Notes: a model not told the origin generated them from the letters alone. A DNA stretch of 64,000 nt from Siphonodentalium dalli (GCA_032622095.1 CP136063.1:147489379-147553378), one strand, 5' to 3'; positions 1-12,275 are shown, numbered from the stretch's first letter. Numbers and translations are program-made.

Positions 1-80
1 TTTACTCAGATGTAGAGAATCTAATCACTGTGCTACTAAATTAGAATTTAACAAAAACTCTTTCTCAGTCTCTACAGTCT

Positions 81-240
81 ACATATAAGAAATGAATTAC
101 AGTTTCAATGTGGTCATGTGATTTTGACTGTGAGAAATTCAGTGAACAGTGGTTCTTGCAAAGGTTGCTGAATTTGTATCACGGTCTAAACCCAAGACCA
201 CTTTGAATCCATTTATTACTTATATTTATTTACTAAAATC
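81..240. repeat. dispersed repeat E, copy 1
   Basis: TGATTTTGACTGTGAGAAAT, then CCAAGACCACTTTGAATCC and TTTATTACTTA; matched in order at 17771-17950. Confidence 0.65.
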
Positions 241-643
241 CACTTCGCAGTTTGCCCTCCAAAATACCCCTAATAATATTCGCTTTTGAATTTTTCCCGG
301 TATCGAAATATGTTGATAAATAACTGACCTACCTTTCTATGAGCACTATGAGAAAGATACATTGAAGTCATAAAATAAATTATGCATATTTTGGATTTCA
401 AACGAGCCATGTCCATTTAAATTCCTTATGAATTATAATTATTTTTATTCATTTTTTTGTTTTAATAATTTTCTGCAAATCAGATATGGATATGTTATGT
501 TATGCTCACACACACAGCAACACAATAACATGTTACAACAGAAAAAACAACCATTGTTTATTTAGCAGGATGTGGCCTAAATATTACACTCACAGCAAAC
601 ACATAATAATATACAAGTTTTCATATAGTTGATAGCATTGGAC

Positions 644-905
644 CATTGGTGTGGTTTCTGTGGAAATCCCCAGAATAAATTCATAACACTATAAATTGTA
701 TACAAAAACAAATTTCTCCTGGCACATTGCCAATTCCAAACAAACTAAATACAAAACCAGTCTACAGATTGTTCATGTCCAACAATATCCAGTGCTTTCT
801 GGAGTCAACATGTTCATAAACCGATGAACCACATTGACTCAATACAGTTCATAGGTTTATGAACACATTGACTCAAGGGGCGTGTCTATCATAATGAGAT
901 GGGAA
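644..905. repeat. dispersed repeat F, copy 1
   Basis: CCCCAGAATAAATTCATAAC, TTTCTCCTGGCACATTG, TGAACCACATTGACTCAA and GGGGCGTGTCTATCATAATG, matched collinearly at 20655-20894. Confidence 0.75.
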
Positions 906-1164
906 AATTGGAAGCATTATCAAATTTATGTAAATATAATCTGGTGAACACCTCAATAGTCATTGACTGTCTTGTTAAAGATGTATTCACAGCACCATTC
1001 CTCCCCATTACAACAATATTAGTTATTAACCCTTTACCCAACAAACCGGCCAAAACCAGCCAAATAAAGCTTCAACAGCCTAAAATATCTTCGGTCTGTC
1101 TCAATAGAACCATACAAATATGGATATCATTGGAACCGGCTCCTTGACCACATTGTGATAGTTA

Positions 1165-1325
1165 CAGTTATGCCCTGTGCCAATGCATTCTCTTATATAT
1201 GCGAGTCGACCATAGGTCGCCTCGCATATATAAGAGAATGCATTGGCCTAAAAAACAAATTTTCTTACATTCTTTAACAATTTTATAATTTTTAATGTGT
1301 TAAGCCAATGCATTCTCTTATATAT
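1165..1325. mobile_element. family B palindromic MITE, partial
   Basis: It holds the family hairpin CCAATGCATTCTCTTATATA - TGCGAG...CTCGCA - TATATAAGAGAATGCATTGG plus part of the second hairpin at 1302-1325. Outer TTAA/CCCTTT ends are lost. Confidence 0.7.
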
Positions 1326-2696
1326 AAATTTTACACCACTACTTAGCTTCATCTTAGTTAAAAATTAAACGAGAATTTGGCTCCCATTTCCAACAATATT
1401 CTCCTTGCAAGTTGCGTCTACTCAATATGGAAGCAAGTAGTGGTTAGTATGCAACATCATGTGACATAATTTTGACCAACCAACATCCTGCATTCATGTT
1501 CCACAGTGCGAATGCATGTGTGAGTGTAAATATATCAGCATAAACCCCAAGTGGTAGGACTATAGATACCAATCAAAGTAATTTACTAGGTCCCTGCCTT
1601 TACAAACAGTTATCAGTGTACAGGATTAACACACTGACCAGTTTCACCATGTTCCCACCAAACTACCTAGATTAATACACAGATGTCCCCATGTTATTCC
1701 CATGGCTCCAACAACTTATCTAGGTTAATACCCCACATGGCCATGCATGCTAACCACATCACATGTTGACATAAATCTTGTGACAGGCAGCTCTTTGATT
1801 TATTTTTACAGTCTTTGAATTTAAATCGCTGACTGTGTTAAGGCTAATCTGTCCTGCTGTGTTATTTCCCTGGCTGTTTGTTTGTACTGCCCTTATAACA
1901 TTATATATGTTTTTGTCCTCCTAAGAATTCTCATGTAACCCGACCCCTGAGCTTGACATGTCCCACTGATTTCACAGCTGTTTTGTCACTGTGGGAAAGG
2001 AGACAGAATCTTGGAATGTTATCACTCTTGAAATCATTTTGGGCTGGAATTAACAATAGAAAGTGTTTATTTGACTTATCTGAGGTCATGATTTGCCATC
2101 ATAGTTGGATGATTTATAAGAATCAAACTTTTTTCTTCTGTAGTAAAGACATAAGCATATGGACAATATTCATATGGGCAGACAGCAGAGGTGTAGTGTG
2201 GGGGTCAGCCCGCAGAGGGGTGTCTCTTATCTAAATGCATATACATGCCTTAGTTGCATAAATGCCAGTCAAATATTTTAGTCTGAATATGATTTTCAAA
2301 ATACGGTATTTTTAATGTTTTCACCTTTTCCAATGTTTACCGTGAAGTTTTTTTTATAACAAACTTGGTGATATTATTGGACTTATTGGACTTTATCGGT
2401 AATTCCACTGTTTACACAACAGTGTTTTGACATGCAAAATCTCATTTGTTAATGATAGATGTATTACAGACTTTAATTTTATTTCACATGAACCCACTTT
2501 GAAGGCATTGAGTCCCTTTAATTTACATTTTAGCGGTGACTCTATTTACAGTGACATAAAGTGACCTTCTATATGATTTACCCCCTCCCCCTTCTTTGCC
2601 TACAGTGTTCTGAAATTGACCCAAATAGCTTTATTTCTCTATTCGTTTCTTAATTTTTGTTTGTTAACTCTCAGCAATATCCTATTAGAAATGATA
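1326..2696. other. no gene seen
   Basis: No exon, RNA gene or paired repeat ends recognised; a CATGTTCCCACC/CCATGTTATTCCC imperfect repeat around 1650-1720 is the only structure. Confidence 0.45.
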
Positions 2697-2792
2697 CATA
2701 GTATAACTCTCTCTTTACTAAATACTCATTGACAGGTAGTTCCCTTAAGAAATTTTCAGATAAATGTCATTTGTTGAACTTCTTTTTTAAAT
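2697..2792. mobile_element. family C MITE fragment
   Basis: TTTACTAAATACTCATTGAC, AGAAATTTTCAGATAA and TTGTTGAACTTC in family order; no intact ends. Confidence 0.5.
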
Positions 2793-2804
2793 TAATATAA
2801 TTAA

Positions 2805-2866
2805 CCCTTTCAATGCCAAGTCCGAAATATGGGTTGATACAAAAATCGGACTTGGCACTGAAAGGG
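2805..2866. mobile_element. 62-bp TTAA-flanked palindromic mini-MITE
   Basis: CCCTTTCAATGCCAAGTCCG and its complement TCGGACTTGGCACTGAAAGGG are separated by about 20 bases and flanked by TTAA on both sides (2801-2804 and 2867-2870). CCCTTT ends with a TTAA target point to piggyBac-type mobilisation. A half copy is at 45387-45425. Confidence 0.85.
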
Positions 2867-3840
2867 TTAAGGATGTAACCAGGATGTTGGTGCACAGCTA
2901 GGGAATGGTAATAGAAGTTAATCAGTCCGGTGTCCAATATTTTTGGTGCATGAAAAACTTGGGATTGTATACTATCTTCTATACTAATAAAACAAGTATA
3001 TGTATCATAGTATATGATCAGACGACCCGTTTGCCTTACATTGATGACTTATTTTGCTGGTGCAGCTTGCAGCTGATGGCTACATTATGACTAAATGAGA
3101 ACAATTCTGCATGGCCAATGGAGAAAAGTGGTTGAATAGATGTATTGTTTTGTCAGCCAAACACCTCAATAGAAGCCAGAATTTTGCGACTTCACTCTGA
3201 ATAGTAAATTTTTCTTCCATGCACCAGCCCCAACCTGGGCCCTAAATCCTCATGCCACCCTTATCATTCACTATCATTTGTACAAACTTTCAGATAAACA
3301 AAAAGTCCATTGTTCAAGCACACATTTTCCTCCATGATGTTCGAACTGAGAGAGTTGATGGCGAAGTTCAGACTGGTTCTTGCACAAATTGAAATGTAAA
3401 AGCTACAAAATTCTATACGGTGTCCAATTTGTATATATAGTTATCTTGAACACATAATCCAGTGTTCAAGTTGACACATCTATGTGTCATATTTTAGGCA
3501 CCTATAACTTGGGTGAGTCATAGATTGACATGCAGGAGTTTGATCTTCACCACTGGCTCCATAGTAATTACTGCCTACCCCTGTAATATAACCCTATTCT
3601 CGTCAACATGATGGACTATTCATGGATCCAAATCAATTTAATTGTCACTAGCTCCATATATAAGCTACATAAACAGAGATTTGTGTTTTATGTGTGCATA
3701 CCCCAAATGGCAACATATTAAGTTTATGTAACTCAATATTATTCATTTTCTAGTCAAATTAGTATGAGTATCCGATTAAGTTCTAATGGCCCCAAAGACC
3801 AAAACCTAGGAAAACACATCGTTTTCAATGTAATATATAA

Positions 3841-4045
3841 ACCCTGTGACAATGCATTCTCTTATATATGCGAGTCACCCATAGGGTGTCTCACATATAT
3901 AAGAGAGTGCATTGTCTAACAATATTTACCATGACCTTGTAAGCCATTGCATTCTTTTATATATATGGGAGACTTGCATATTTAAGAAAATGCACTGGCA
4001 CAGAATATTTAATGCATCACCAGCACAGCTCCTGTCATGAAAGGG
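3841..4045. mobile_element. family B palindromic MITE
   Basis: Two tandem hairpins built on GCATTCTCTTATATATGCGAG, then the family end AGCTCCTGTCATGAAAGGG followed by TTAA (4046-4049). The left outer end is truncated at CCCTGTGACAATGC. Confidence 0.75.
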
Positions 4046-4049
4046 TTAA

Positions 4050-5899
4050 CTGAAGGGAGAATCCATTTAGTAAAGAAAAGGGTTAATTACCTAGCAAGGG
4101 TTATGCCAGCACCCTTCATTATCTCCAGATTTCTCCCAAATATTCCAAATCTTTCTCATTTCAACAATCATACAGACACTGAAGGGTGGGGCACAGTTAT
4201 CAGAAGGGCAATATTTCACAATGAAAATAATATATTTTTTTATAATATATATTTATGTGATGTCTGCTGCCTCAGTATAGAATCCTGTTGGCTCAGCAAC
4301 TATGATCGAGATATATCAGTTGTGTCTCTTCATTCACTTGAATAAACATGGAAATACAAATTTGGAACTCTTAGAAAGAGATGTGAAGCACAACAAATTA
4401 TCCCCGTGTTGTAAGTGTTAATCCAAGACCAGTTTGTAAAAAAATCAATTTTGGGCTAGTTTGCAGTTGGATGCAATAGGACTACTTCAGTCTAATCTGT
4501 TGAACGAGTTGTGTCAAATGACATGGCTGAGGATTTATTGAGCTGATATGAAGGTCTCCAGAGAAAGGTCTCATGGCATTCCCAGAATTCTGTCACCATG
4601 TGCAATGATTAATCACAGCTTGCTGGTCTCATGTCTCGGTCTTTCTCCCAGTACTTTGTTTTTGAGTACTGTTTAATCACATTTATCTGCCAGTGTTCTG
4701 GCGACTAAATTGACCGCTTCTGGAGACATTACTTCCTGAGGCCATTAATGTGTCACATCCAATACATTATCTGCTTTATTTTTTGCCCCACTGTTTTAAC
4801 TCAATGACATCAGGGTCCCGGCTGTCTCACTGTTTAAATAACTGGGTGTCTCTGATCCCTAAACCTATTAGTTGATTGAATGTCTTCAGAAAATGGTTTC
4901 CTAACTCATAATATATCACTATCAATTTATTTTCTCTCTATATAGTGATCAAGTGGCATCATCCTTTGGACTTTATCTTTCTCATAAAGGACTATATCAG
5001 GATGAAAGTTAGGAGAATAATGAGTAAGACGGGAATTTGTTTGTACAGTGTAGCCATCATTAGTTTACATACATGATTGTTTTGATGAGAATAAGTGTGA
5101 CAGATTTACCATGGGGAAAATTGCATGTGCGGCCGAAGTTGCGGTAGGGGCAATTTATTTTCGGACACAGTTAATGACTTTTTGTGAGATAGGATAGTCA
5201 GACAGTGATTTTGACAGCAGTCTATGATAAACATGAATCAGGGTTTCTGCTAGGATAAAAATATTGGGTCCATTGGATATGACTGGTCAACCATGGATCG
5301 GCTAGCCATATGTGATTTTTAAAATTTAATGTCCAAAAAGCCTCATTTCCTTGCACCTGGGAAGATCTAGATACGTTTTCTATAAAGTAATAAATTCATT
5401 AGAATTTGAGACCATGGAGAAATGAAATAATAGATATAAGTAATCACATACCGATATTTATTATTTGAAAATGTATAAACAGCAGCAAAAATTCTGGTTG
5501 CAAATGACGGAGGATCCTCTGTCATGTACTGATACGTAAATTGGCCACAGCAAGTCCAAGTTTATCTGAAGGTGCAAGAATCACAGGTAATAAATACTTA
5601 CAGATGGTCTAAGACACATTATATTGAGGCGCCCAATAAGGATAGACAATAGATCACACCGACATCAACGAAATCTCGACCGCAATGAGAATGAGACTTA
5701 CAAAATGTTACCAATGGCAAACTAACGTTTGTCTTTACATGTACTTGTATTTGCCCAAACCGTTAGATTAGATAATAGTTGTGGGATATAGGCAGGTGTC
5801 GAGAACCAAATTGGCAGACTCATGTGTAAACGGGAGATTAAACGGGTCTGTCGGCATGCTAATTTTTTACCGGTACTAGGAAATTTTTATTCAAATTAT
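4050..5899. other. no gene seen
   Basis: AT-rich DNA without a convincing exon or a transposon end that I can pair. The open frame at 4037-4345 begins in the family B end and has no protein-like features. Confidence 0.5.
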
Positions 5900-6200
5900 A
5901 TTTTTGGTCATCAAAAGTGGGTTCCCGTTAATCAGAGCCTATCCTGGTATACCAGAAACCCTGCATGAATGCATTATGTGTGTGAAATACGCTGGCAGAG
6001 AAAAAAAATTGTTATCAAACTGGCTGGATTATTTTATCACAACCAAAGTTGGTATTTGTATTTCTTACCCAAAATTACAGGTCATGTTCGAAAATGGGTT
6101 CGGTTCAATGATTTTTGCCTTCATTTATTAATTTACTCAGGAATCTTCAAATTTTACTTGTTCTTTTACGGCTCTTTTTCAAATGCCGGTAGAAATCATC
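5900..6200. repeat. dispersed repeat flanking the pogo-like element
   Basis: TTGGTATTTGTATTTCTTAC, GGTCATGTTCGAAAATGGG and AATTTACTCAGGAATCTTCA. The last piece recurs at 9110-9150 on the far side of the pogo-like element. Confidence 0.5.
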
Positions 6201-7667
6201 TGATTTGATAACAAATTAGTTTCCGACTTGGTAACTCCTGTTTGGGTTATATGATTGGAACTAAATGTAGGTTATGTGTTTCTCAACCAAAAATAGAGGT
6301 CTTGTTTTCAAATATAATAATAATAATCGATCCATTTATATGGTGCATCATCATACAGTTATTTAGTTTCAATGCACTTTACATAAATTATTACCTCGGT
6401 CATAGGGCACATGACACCATTGTCATTCCCATCCTCCGAGGAAGCAAACCCAGCTGCAATAAATTCATGCGAATATCAAGGGTGCTGAGACAAGCCTAGA
6501 TGTTTCAAATTTAGAGAAGTCGCTTCACATGCTTTGTTTCTTAGGTAAAAATGGACTGTTATCAGGGAAATTAATAAAAGCTAAAGTTTGATTTACACTC
6601 CCAACATCAGCTTTCTATGATCAATAAGTATTGTGCAATGCAAGAACCTATTTATAATTAGCAAGTCACTAATCAGTAAATTTATACAATTTAGATTGTA
6701 CACTTATGGACATACACATGCTAGAATAGCATTGTATTAATTTTATTTACCAATCAAGGTCCCCGAAGGGAATTAACAATTTAACGAGGTGCTTTCCAAA
6801 TACATGGAAAAAAAAGAACGATTTGTATGATACAAGCAAATATGTTGTTATTTATCCCATACCCCGAATTTTCCAAAGTTTTCCATGAATTTTATTTACA
6901 GCCATCATCTCAAGTACTTACCGATTATACCAAGCCAACAGTAGAATATGTTAATTCAGTAAAACCTCTCCAAACCGGACCCTCTACAATCCGAATCCCT
7001 CTCCATTCTGAACAAATTGTTCGGTCCCGAATTTACCCAAGTGCATTATCACTAATGAATACCTCTGTAATCCGAAACCTCTGAATAGCCGACTGGTTTA
7101 TTAGTCCATAAGTGAACAGATACACTAATGTTTACCTCCAAAATCCGAATTCTGAAAGCGATGGAAGAGGCTTAATGCATTCAGTTAAAAGGTAATGATT
7201 TGAATGTTTCCGCTTTTGAGTTGACTTGTGTGTGACCTCGATCATTGTCAGTGACAACTGTTAGTTACAAACGGAGGAAGTGTTCTTGGTACATTAAACA
7301 AATCTGTTGAAAAATAAAAACGAATATAATGGCTGATAATAACAATATACGGCCGTATTTATATTTAATCTTATTCTAAATAAATTCCGAAAGCGATACC
7401 AGCCAAACGTGCGTGCACACAGGTAATGTACTTTCGTACTATTTGAATAAGCGTACCAATTTAATTGGCAATCTTTTGTCTCAGTGAATTTGATTGAACA
7501 ATGGTGACTTCACAGATAATTAGAGCAATGACACGTTGTTTTTACGGCAGTTATTGTGCTGGAGTGGACTTTGTTTTAACAACAATTGTCCAAACTAAAC
7601 ACTAATTATCTAAAAGTGCACGGTGGTGGTTTATTGTCACCGTCACAGTTTTAATCAACTTATCACA

Positions 7668-8522
7668 ATGAGCCGTCAGGAAAATGACACATCAGAGTTG
7701 AACATAGACCAGAGAACATATCCTCATTTCGGCTTCCGGAATGCTTGCGGGATGGTCGCATTGTATGCTAGACGCGTCAAGCCGTGAGCGTTCCGTGAAC
7801 TTTATTTGTTGCCGGGCTTGACTGGATTATGAAGATTATCCCCAGCCAAGTCCAGCACATGTTGAGCGGACTGCCGTCTGTCCTTTGTCTTGGTTGGAAT
7901 GTGTATGCCTACAAGGACAGACTGGACGTGGTATTGGAATACCGAGTTACTCCGGAAGAACCCTCTACCGGCCACGGCTCGGTTGGACCGACCGGAATCC
8001 ACCGGTCCGGGGCTGACCAGACCACCACAGACGAAGTGAAGAAGAAGAAAAAGAAGAAGACACCGTCGCGTCACCGCAGGGACGCCGACAGGAAGGCCAG
8101 GGGTTAGCTGAGAGAAGCCCAGCTTCCCCCCACTTGGCCTCCCTCGACGATATCACCACCAGTAGCAGGGACGCCGTTGATCTGCCGGAGGTCCCTGCTA
8201 TTATCGTCAACGGAGACAGGGAAGCGGAGACCACCCCCAATGTTCCTGCCGCTGATTTGGGGTGGAGATGGACACTTGGACACCGGAATACCATCACAGC
8301 CCGGTGTCCTCCGTCTCCACCACCAGCAACAACATCCCTGCGACGCCGAGTTACCACGAGAGGCCGGCGTCGCCCACAGTACAAGATAGAAACAGAGCCA
8401 TATTCCTTGAATTACTGGAAGAGCAATGACAACAATGGTGGAGAGAACTTCAGACAAACGTAACGTCTCCTCCATCCTCTGGGGAGAAGCAACCGCCAAA
8501 AAGAAGAAAGAAAAAGAATTGA
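7668..8522 (+). pseudogene. decayed gene with Lys-rich tract, unknown family
   Basis: I do not recognise a named family. From the ATG at 7668 one frame reads SRQENDTSELNIDQRTYPHF to a stop at 7785. A second frame covers 7799-8104 (WIMKIIPSQVQHMLSG, then GWNVYAYKDRLDVVLEYRV, then seven lysines and TPSRHRRDADRKAR). A third continues from about 8110 to 8270. A fourth ends at 8520-8522 after RNRAIFLELLEEQ, a TGA at 8427, QQWWRELQTN and PPKRRKKKK. Smooth protein-like text switching frame at least three times, in a GC-rich island inside AT-rich DNA, marks an old broken coding sequence. The basic tracts suggest nucleic-acid binding, as in retroelement ORF1/Gag-like proteins, but that is inference. 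Confidence 0.55.
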
Positions 8523-8584
8523 AAACTTTATGAAAATTGCTTCTCTTTTTTTTTTTTTCCTTTTTTTTTTTGTTGAATTATTTC

Positions 8585-8592
8585 TAATAAAA
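8585..8592 (+). promoter_or_regulatory. possible polyadenylation signal
   Basis: AATAAA in tctaataaaagc, about 65 bases after the last stop of the decayed gene and after a long T-rich run. A second AATAAA lies at 8872-8877 near the right end of the pogo-like element. Confidence 0.4.
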
Positions 8593-9620
8593 GCTTAAAA
8601 TGAGGGGTTAGGGAAAGGGCCATTTGGCCCTTTCGAAGATCCCGGGGTTAGCCCCCCAAATCACCTTATCATCATATCCCCAGTACACCAAAGCCGACAA
8701 GAGCTCAGCATCAAGTAGGTCAAATCTACTGTCACCAACATCTTTAAAAACCGTGAATCACCATAAAAAATTTCGTTTCCATGTTTCCTGGTTTATCTGT
8801 ACATATATGTATATGTCTTATTATAACACATTTTATCTATTGCAAGTTATGTTTTATTTGGTAGTTTATTGAATAAAGTTTAACTAATCAATAAGGAGGT
8901 GTTCGGATTGCAATAACTCTTACTGACAGCGGCAATATAGTCCGATGGTTGTGTGATTTTCTGTAAACCGAACACATCTCTAAACAGAACAGAAGGACCG
9001 ATCCGAAAGGTTTTGGAGAGGTTTTACTGTAACAAAAATTTTGTTTTAATATCATTATGCTGTTTGGCCTTGAAAATTGGAGAGAAAACATTTGAGAAAT
9101 ACCAAATTTTAATTTACTCAAAAATCTTCAAATTTGACTTGTTCTTTTCCTGTTGATGGTATTATTATGTGGATGAGGCATTACGTGATAAATAAAATCT
9201 TGAACCCTTCCTGAAGGTGTAGTGGAATTTATTAGGCATTTCCAAGAACAGGCCTGGGTCTGTCAATGTGTTATTCATATATATGTGTAATTCATATCAT
9301 TCATGTAAGTCAATGAACCAGCCACACTACTGGAGAGTCATAGAAGATCCCCTACAGAATTACAGTTATATAATCACAACATAAAATTAATGTTGAGTAG
9401 CATGCTCAGTGAATAATAATAATTTTCATGGATAGCACATATTGGATTATAGAAAGAAATGGTTCTACATATATTTAGGCACAATTGAAAATTAACAAAC
9501 ATAGAATCAAGTCACTTATCCCAATGACAAGTAACCACCATCTCTCCCTCCAGGTTAGCTGTTCCCTGTGACCAGATGTCATTATCATCTTCCATCATTG
9601 TTTTGTACAATCTCTACAAG

Positions 9621-9754
9621 CAGGGATGCCAGAGAAGGGGGCATGCAGGGGAACTTGCCCCCTTGCCCTGTCCAGGGGAGACCACTTGGCACCCGAAAAG
9701 TGCCCACCTGATTGGTTTGCCCACCCTTGCCCGTTGGTGATTCCAGCGTCCCTG
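9621..9754. mobile_element. hAT MITE (134 bp), TSD TCTACAAG
   Basis: The ends are CAGGGATGCCAGAG and CCAGCGTCCCTG. The exact 8-bp duplication TCTACAAG lies at 9613-9620 and 9755-9762. The interior is unusually GC-rich (GGGGGCATGCAGGGG...). It belongs to the same family as 10687-10828. Confidence 0.88.
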
Positions 9755-10001
9755 TCTACAAGCAAATTGGCTCCCATGCAACAGTGCAATGTCATCACTT
9801 CCATGAAATATGAAATGAGCTAATTTTTTCTGTCTGTGTTTGACATTGTGTGACATCAGATGAAAACTGATAGGCATTACTCTGCATGACTCATAATGGA
9901 ATGTCTGTGCATCATATGTGTTTGGACATCTCAGATGAAAATTAAAACAGTAGCTGTATTATCAGAGATCAACTCATTGACCCTTCACACTTTCTAACAT
10001 A

Positions 10002-10151
10002 CAGTAATGCCCTAAATAATCGACTCCTTAACCACAGCAGAATTATAGGTAATTTTTCAGGATTTAGTCGGAAATATGGCTTGTTGCCATTCATCGGAAA
10101 GCTCCCATAATTCCACTGTGGTTAAGTAGTCTATTATTTAGGGCATTACTG
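10002..10151. mobile_element. family A palindromic MITE, internally deleted
   Basis: CAGTAATGCCCTAAATAATC at the left, complement GGGCATTACTG at the right, TA on both sides. Part of the right arm is deleted so the hairpin is lopsided. Confidence 0.85.
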
Positions 10152-10174
10152 TATTACTCATTTAACCCTATTAA

Positions 10175-10419
10175 CCCTTTAATCACTGGAGCAGCGCTGG
10201 TGCAGCATTAAAGATCCTGTGCCAGTGTATTCTCTTACATATGTGAGTCTCCCATAGGGAGCATTCCATATATAAGAGAATACACTGGCTTACAAGGTAA
10301 AGGTAAATATTGTTAGGCCAATGTATTCTCTTAAGTATGAGAGGATAACTATGGGAGACTCTCATATATAAGAGAATGCATTGGCACGTGTTTTCGCAAA
10401 ATTTCAGGAAGCTGCAGGG
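10175..10419. mobile_element. family B palindromic MITE, full length (245 bp)
   Basis: Starts CCCTTTAATCACTGGAGCAG and ends GGAAGCTGCAGGG, with TTAA on both sides (10171-10174, 10420-10423). It contains both internal hairpins (about 10215-10290 and 10318-10385). It is a piggyBac-type MITE by its CCCTTT end and TTAA target. Confidence 0.82.
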
Positions 10420-10686
10420 TTAAGTACTGTTTCCATATAAAAGAGGGTAAACCTAAAAAGGATGGATTGTATAGGAAACACAACATTGTGCTGGGGTAGT
10501 AAATGACATTTTGTGTACTTACTTCAAATTATTATTTTCATTTCTGTAAATATATAGTAATTTCCCAGAAGGGAAAAAGTAACTAAAACAATGTTAATTT
10601 GAGACTACAGATATATATGCTTCCCAGAAGATGAAGCATAAGCAGAATGAGGTCCCCAGATGGTGAATTTGCATGGTGATGTTAGC

Positions 10687-10828
10687 CAGGGACGCCGGAG
10701 AAGGGGGGCATGCAGGGGCACTTCCCCCCCCCCCCTTTGCCCTGACCCAGGGGAGTCCAGTGGATACCTGAAAAGTGCCTCCTGACTGGTTTGCCCCCCC
10801 TTGCCCTTTGGTGCTTCCGGCATCCCTG
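10687..10828. mobile_element. hAT MITE (142 bp), TSD ATGTTAGC
   Basis: CAGGGACGCCGGAG at the left and CTTCCGGCATCCCTG at the right, flanked by exact ATGTTAGC copies at 10679-10686 and 10829-10836. It is about 80% like 9621-9754 and carries a C-run at 10723-10736. Confidence 0.9.
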
Positions 10829-10933
10829 ATGTTAGCCTGCTGTGCGATACAGCACCACTAAATTCACTCTCTGGGGAAATCATTCTGCAAATGACAGACA
10901 CACTATTTGCAGGCTTGATGATAACCAGAAGTA

Positions 10934-11145
10934 CAGTAATGCCCTAAATAATCGACTCCTTAACCACAACAGAATTATGGGTAATTTTTCAGAATTTAGT
11001 CAGAAATATGGTTTGTTGCCATTCACCGAAAGCTCTCACTGAGAGCTTTCTGATGAATGGCAACAAGCCATATTTCTGACTAAATCTTGAAAAATTACCC
11101 ATAATTCTGCTCTGGTTAAGGAGTCGATTATTTAAGGCATTTCTG
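10934..11145. mobile_element. family A palindromic MITE (212 bp)
   Basis: Near-perfect 105-base arms meet at CTCTCACTGAGAG, with TA flanks. Each arm runs CAGTAATGCCCTAAATAATC ... GATTTAGTC ... GCCATTCACCGAAAGC. One of the most complete hairpins in the window. Confidence 0.9.
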
Positions 11146-11929
11146 TATCTAGCATTGGATTTTGCTCAGACCATTTTGGACCAGATCCGGTTGGCCCTTG
11201 TACAAAAAAGAGTTAAAACTTAACCATTGCTTAGGCATTAGATGAAATATTTAAAAGTTTAAGGGTTTTGAACCATGTTATTTCATTATTTGATTTTGAA
11301 ATTGACCAACATGTAGGCTGTAGCTATATTACTCTATCTGCTGAATGTATCGCAAACAAAACTACATTTGTGGAGAGTTATAAGAGAATACTGAGCTATT
11401 TGACAACCGTGAATGAGGGTTAACAACAGGGTAAACATCAATGAAAGGTAATACAGGGAGGGCCATTTAAAATTGAGTAGAAAAACATGGCATTTAGAAG
11501 ATAATTCTGACAAGTAGCAATATCTGGGTCGGCTCTAAGAGAAACCTGAGACATGTCATTTAACATGTGACAGATTCAAAATGTCTGATAAGAAAATTTT
11601 AACATTCCTGACAAATGTGCTTTTGTGAGATAAAGGTCCCCAAATCATGCTGATGTGTGGGAAACATGCTTCAGTTGTACCAGGTTCACATGTTGTGTTC
11701 AGGACCCTGATACTTCAGATTAGAAGGTAATGAGGGCAGTGACCTCATAATATAATCTCTTTCCCAAGAGATGTATTAATGATATTAGCTTTGAATGCTT
11801 GTTTTGACAGAAATTTACAACTTATCAAATAGAGTCCCATATAATGTAAGCTGGCCTAAACTCTGACTGCGTGGTACAGTTTGAGATGGGAAAGTTCCAT
11901 TTTGATGCCATGATATTAATTGTCCCCAA
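11146..11929. other. no gene seen
   Basis: Between the family A MITE and the dispersed repeat at 11930; no coding or structured feature recognised. Confidence 0.45.
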
Positions 11930-12275
11930 AAATTCATTGGACAAGAAAAATCACCTGTGTCAGTGCGTCTGTCCCAGATGGTTTCCAGATGATAACTTTA
12001 GTTTTAATTATCTGATTATTTTAAAATTTGGTATATGGATTGCTCACATGAAAACACAGACTTAGTTCGAATATGGGTCGGTCTGCCAGTCGTTTCTGGA
12101 GTTATTGCCCTTGTCGACTTGGAATTTGTCAATTATTTTGGTTTCCGGCTGATAACTTTTTAATAGTTTTAGTTATCAGATTTTTTCCAAATCTGGTGTA
12201 TGGATTACTTTACATGAAAATAAAGGTCAATTTGGGTTTGGTCCACTCATTTTTACCGGAGTTATAACCATTGTT
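11930..12275. repeat. dispersed repeat, two tandem paragraphs
   Basis: Each paragraph has GATGGTTTCC or GGTTTCCGGCTGATAACTTT, TTAATTATC/TTAGTTATCAGA, TTTGGTATATGGATT and GTTCGAATATGGGTC or TTTGGGTTTGGTCC ending in 'ggagttat'. Related pieces are at 6040-6110 and 38400-38470. Confidence 0.6.

Larger units (their letters stand above)
6957..9029 (+). mobile_element. pogo/Tigger-like element carrying a GC-rich decayed gene
   Basis: The left end is CAGTAAAACCTCTCCAAACC; the right end reads TTTTGGAGAGGTTTTACTG. Further 'CCTCT..AATCCGAA' repeats follow inside the left end and echo inside the right, typical of Tigger/pogo subtermini. The right flank is TA and the left TT, so the TA target is imperfect. 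No pogo transposase (HTH plus DDE) can be seen. The interior instead holds a GC-rich coding-like segment and two possible polyadenylation signals (8585 and 8872). Either the element mobilises an unrelated cargo or a processed gene inserted into it. Confidence 0.7.

Noticed and set aside
7802-8499. Minus-strand open frames (90-139 codons) opposite the GC-rich decayed gene
   Set aside because: GC-rich sequence has few stops on either strand; the plus-strand text is protein-like and the minus-strand text is Arg/Ser/Trp-rich shadow.
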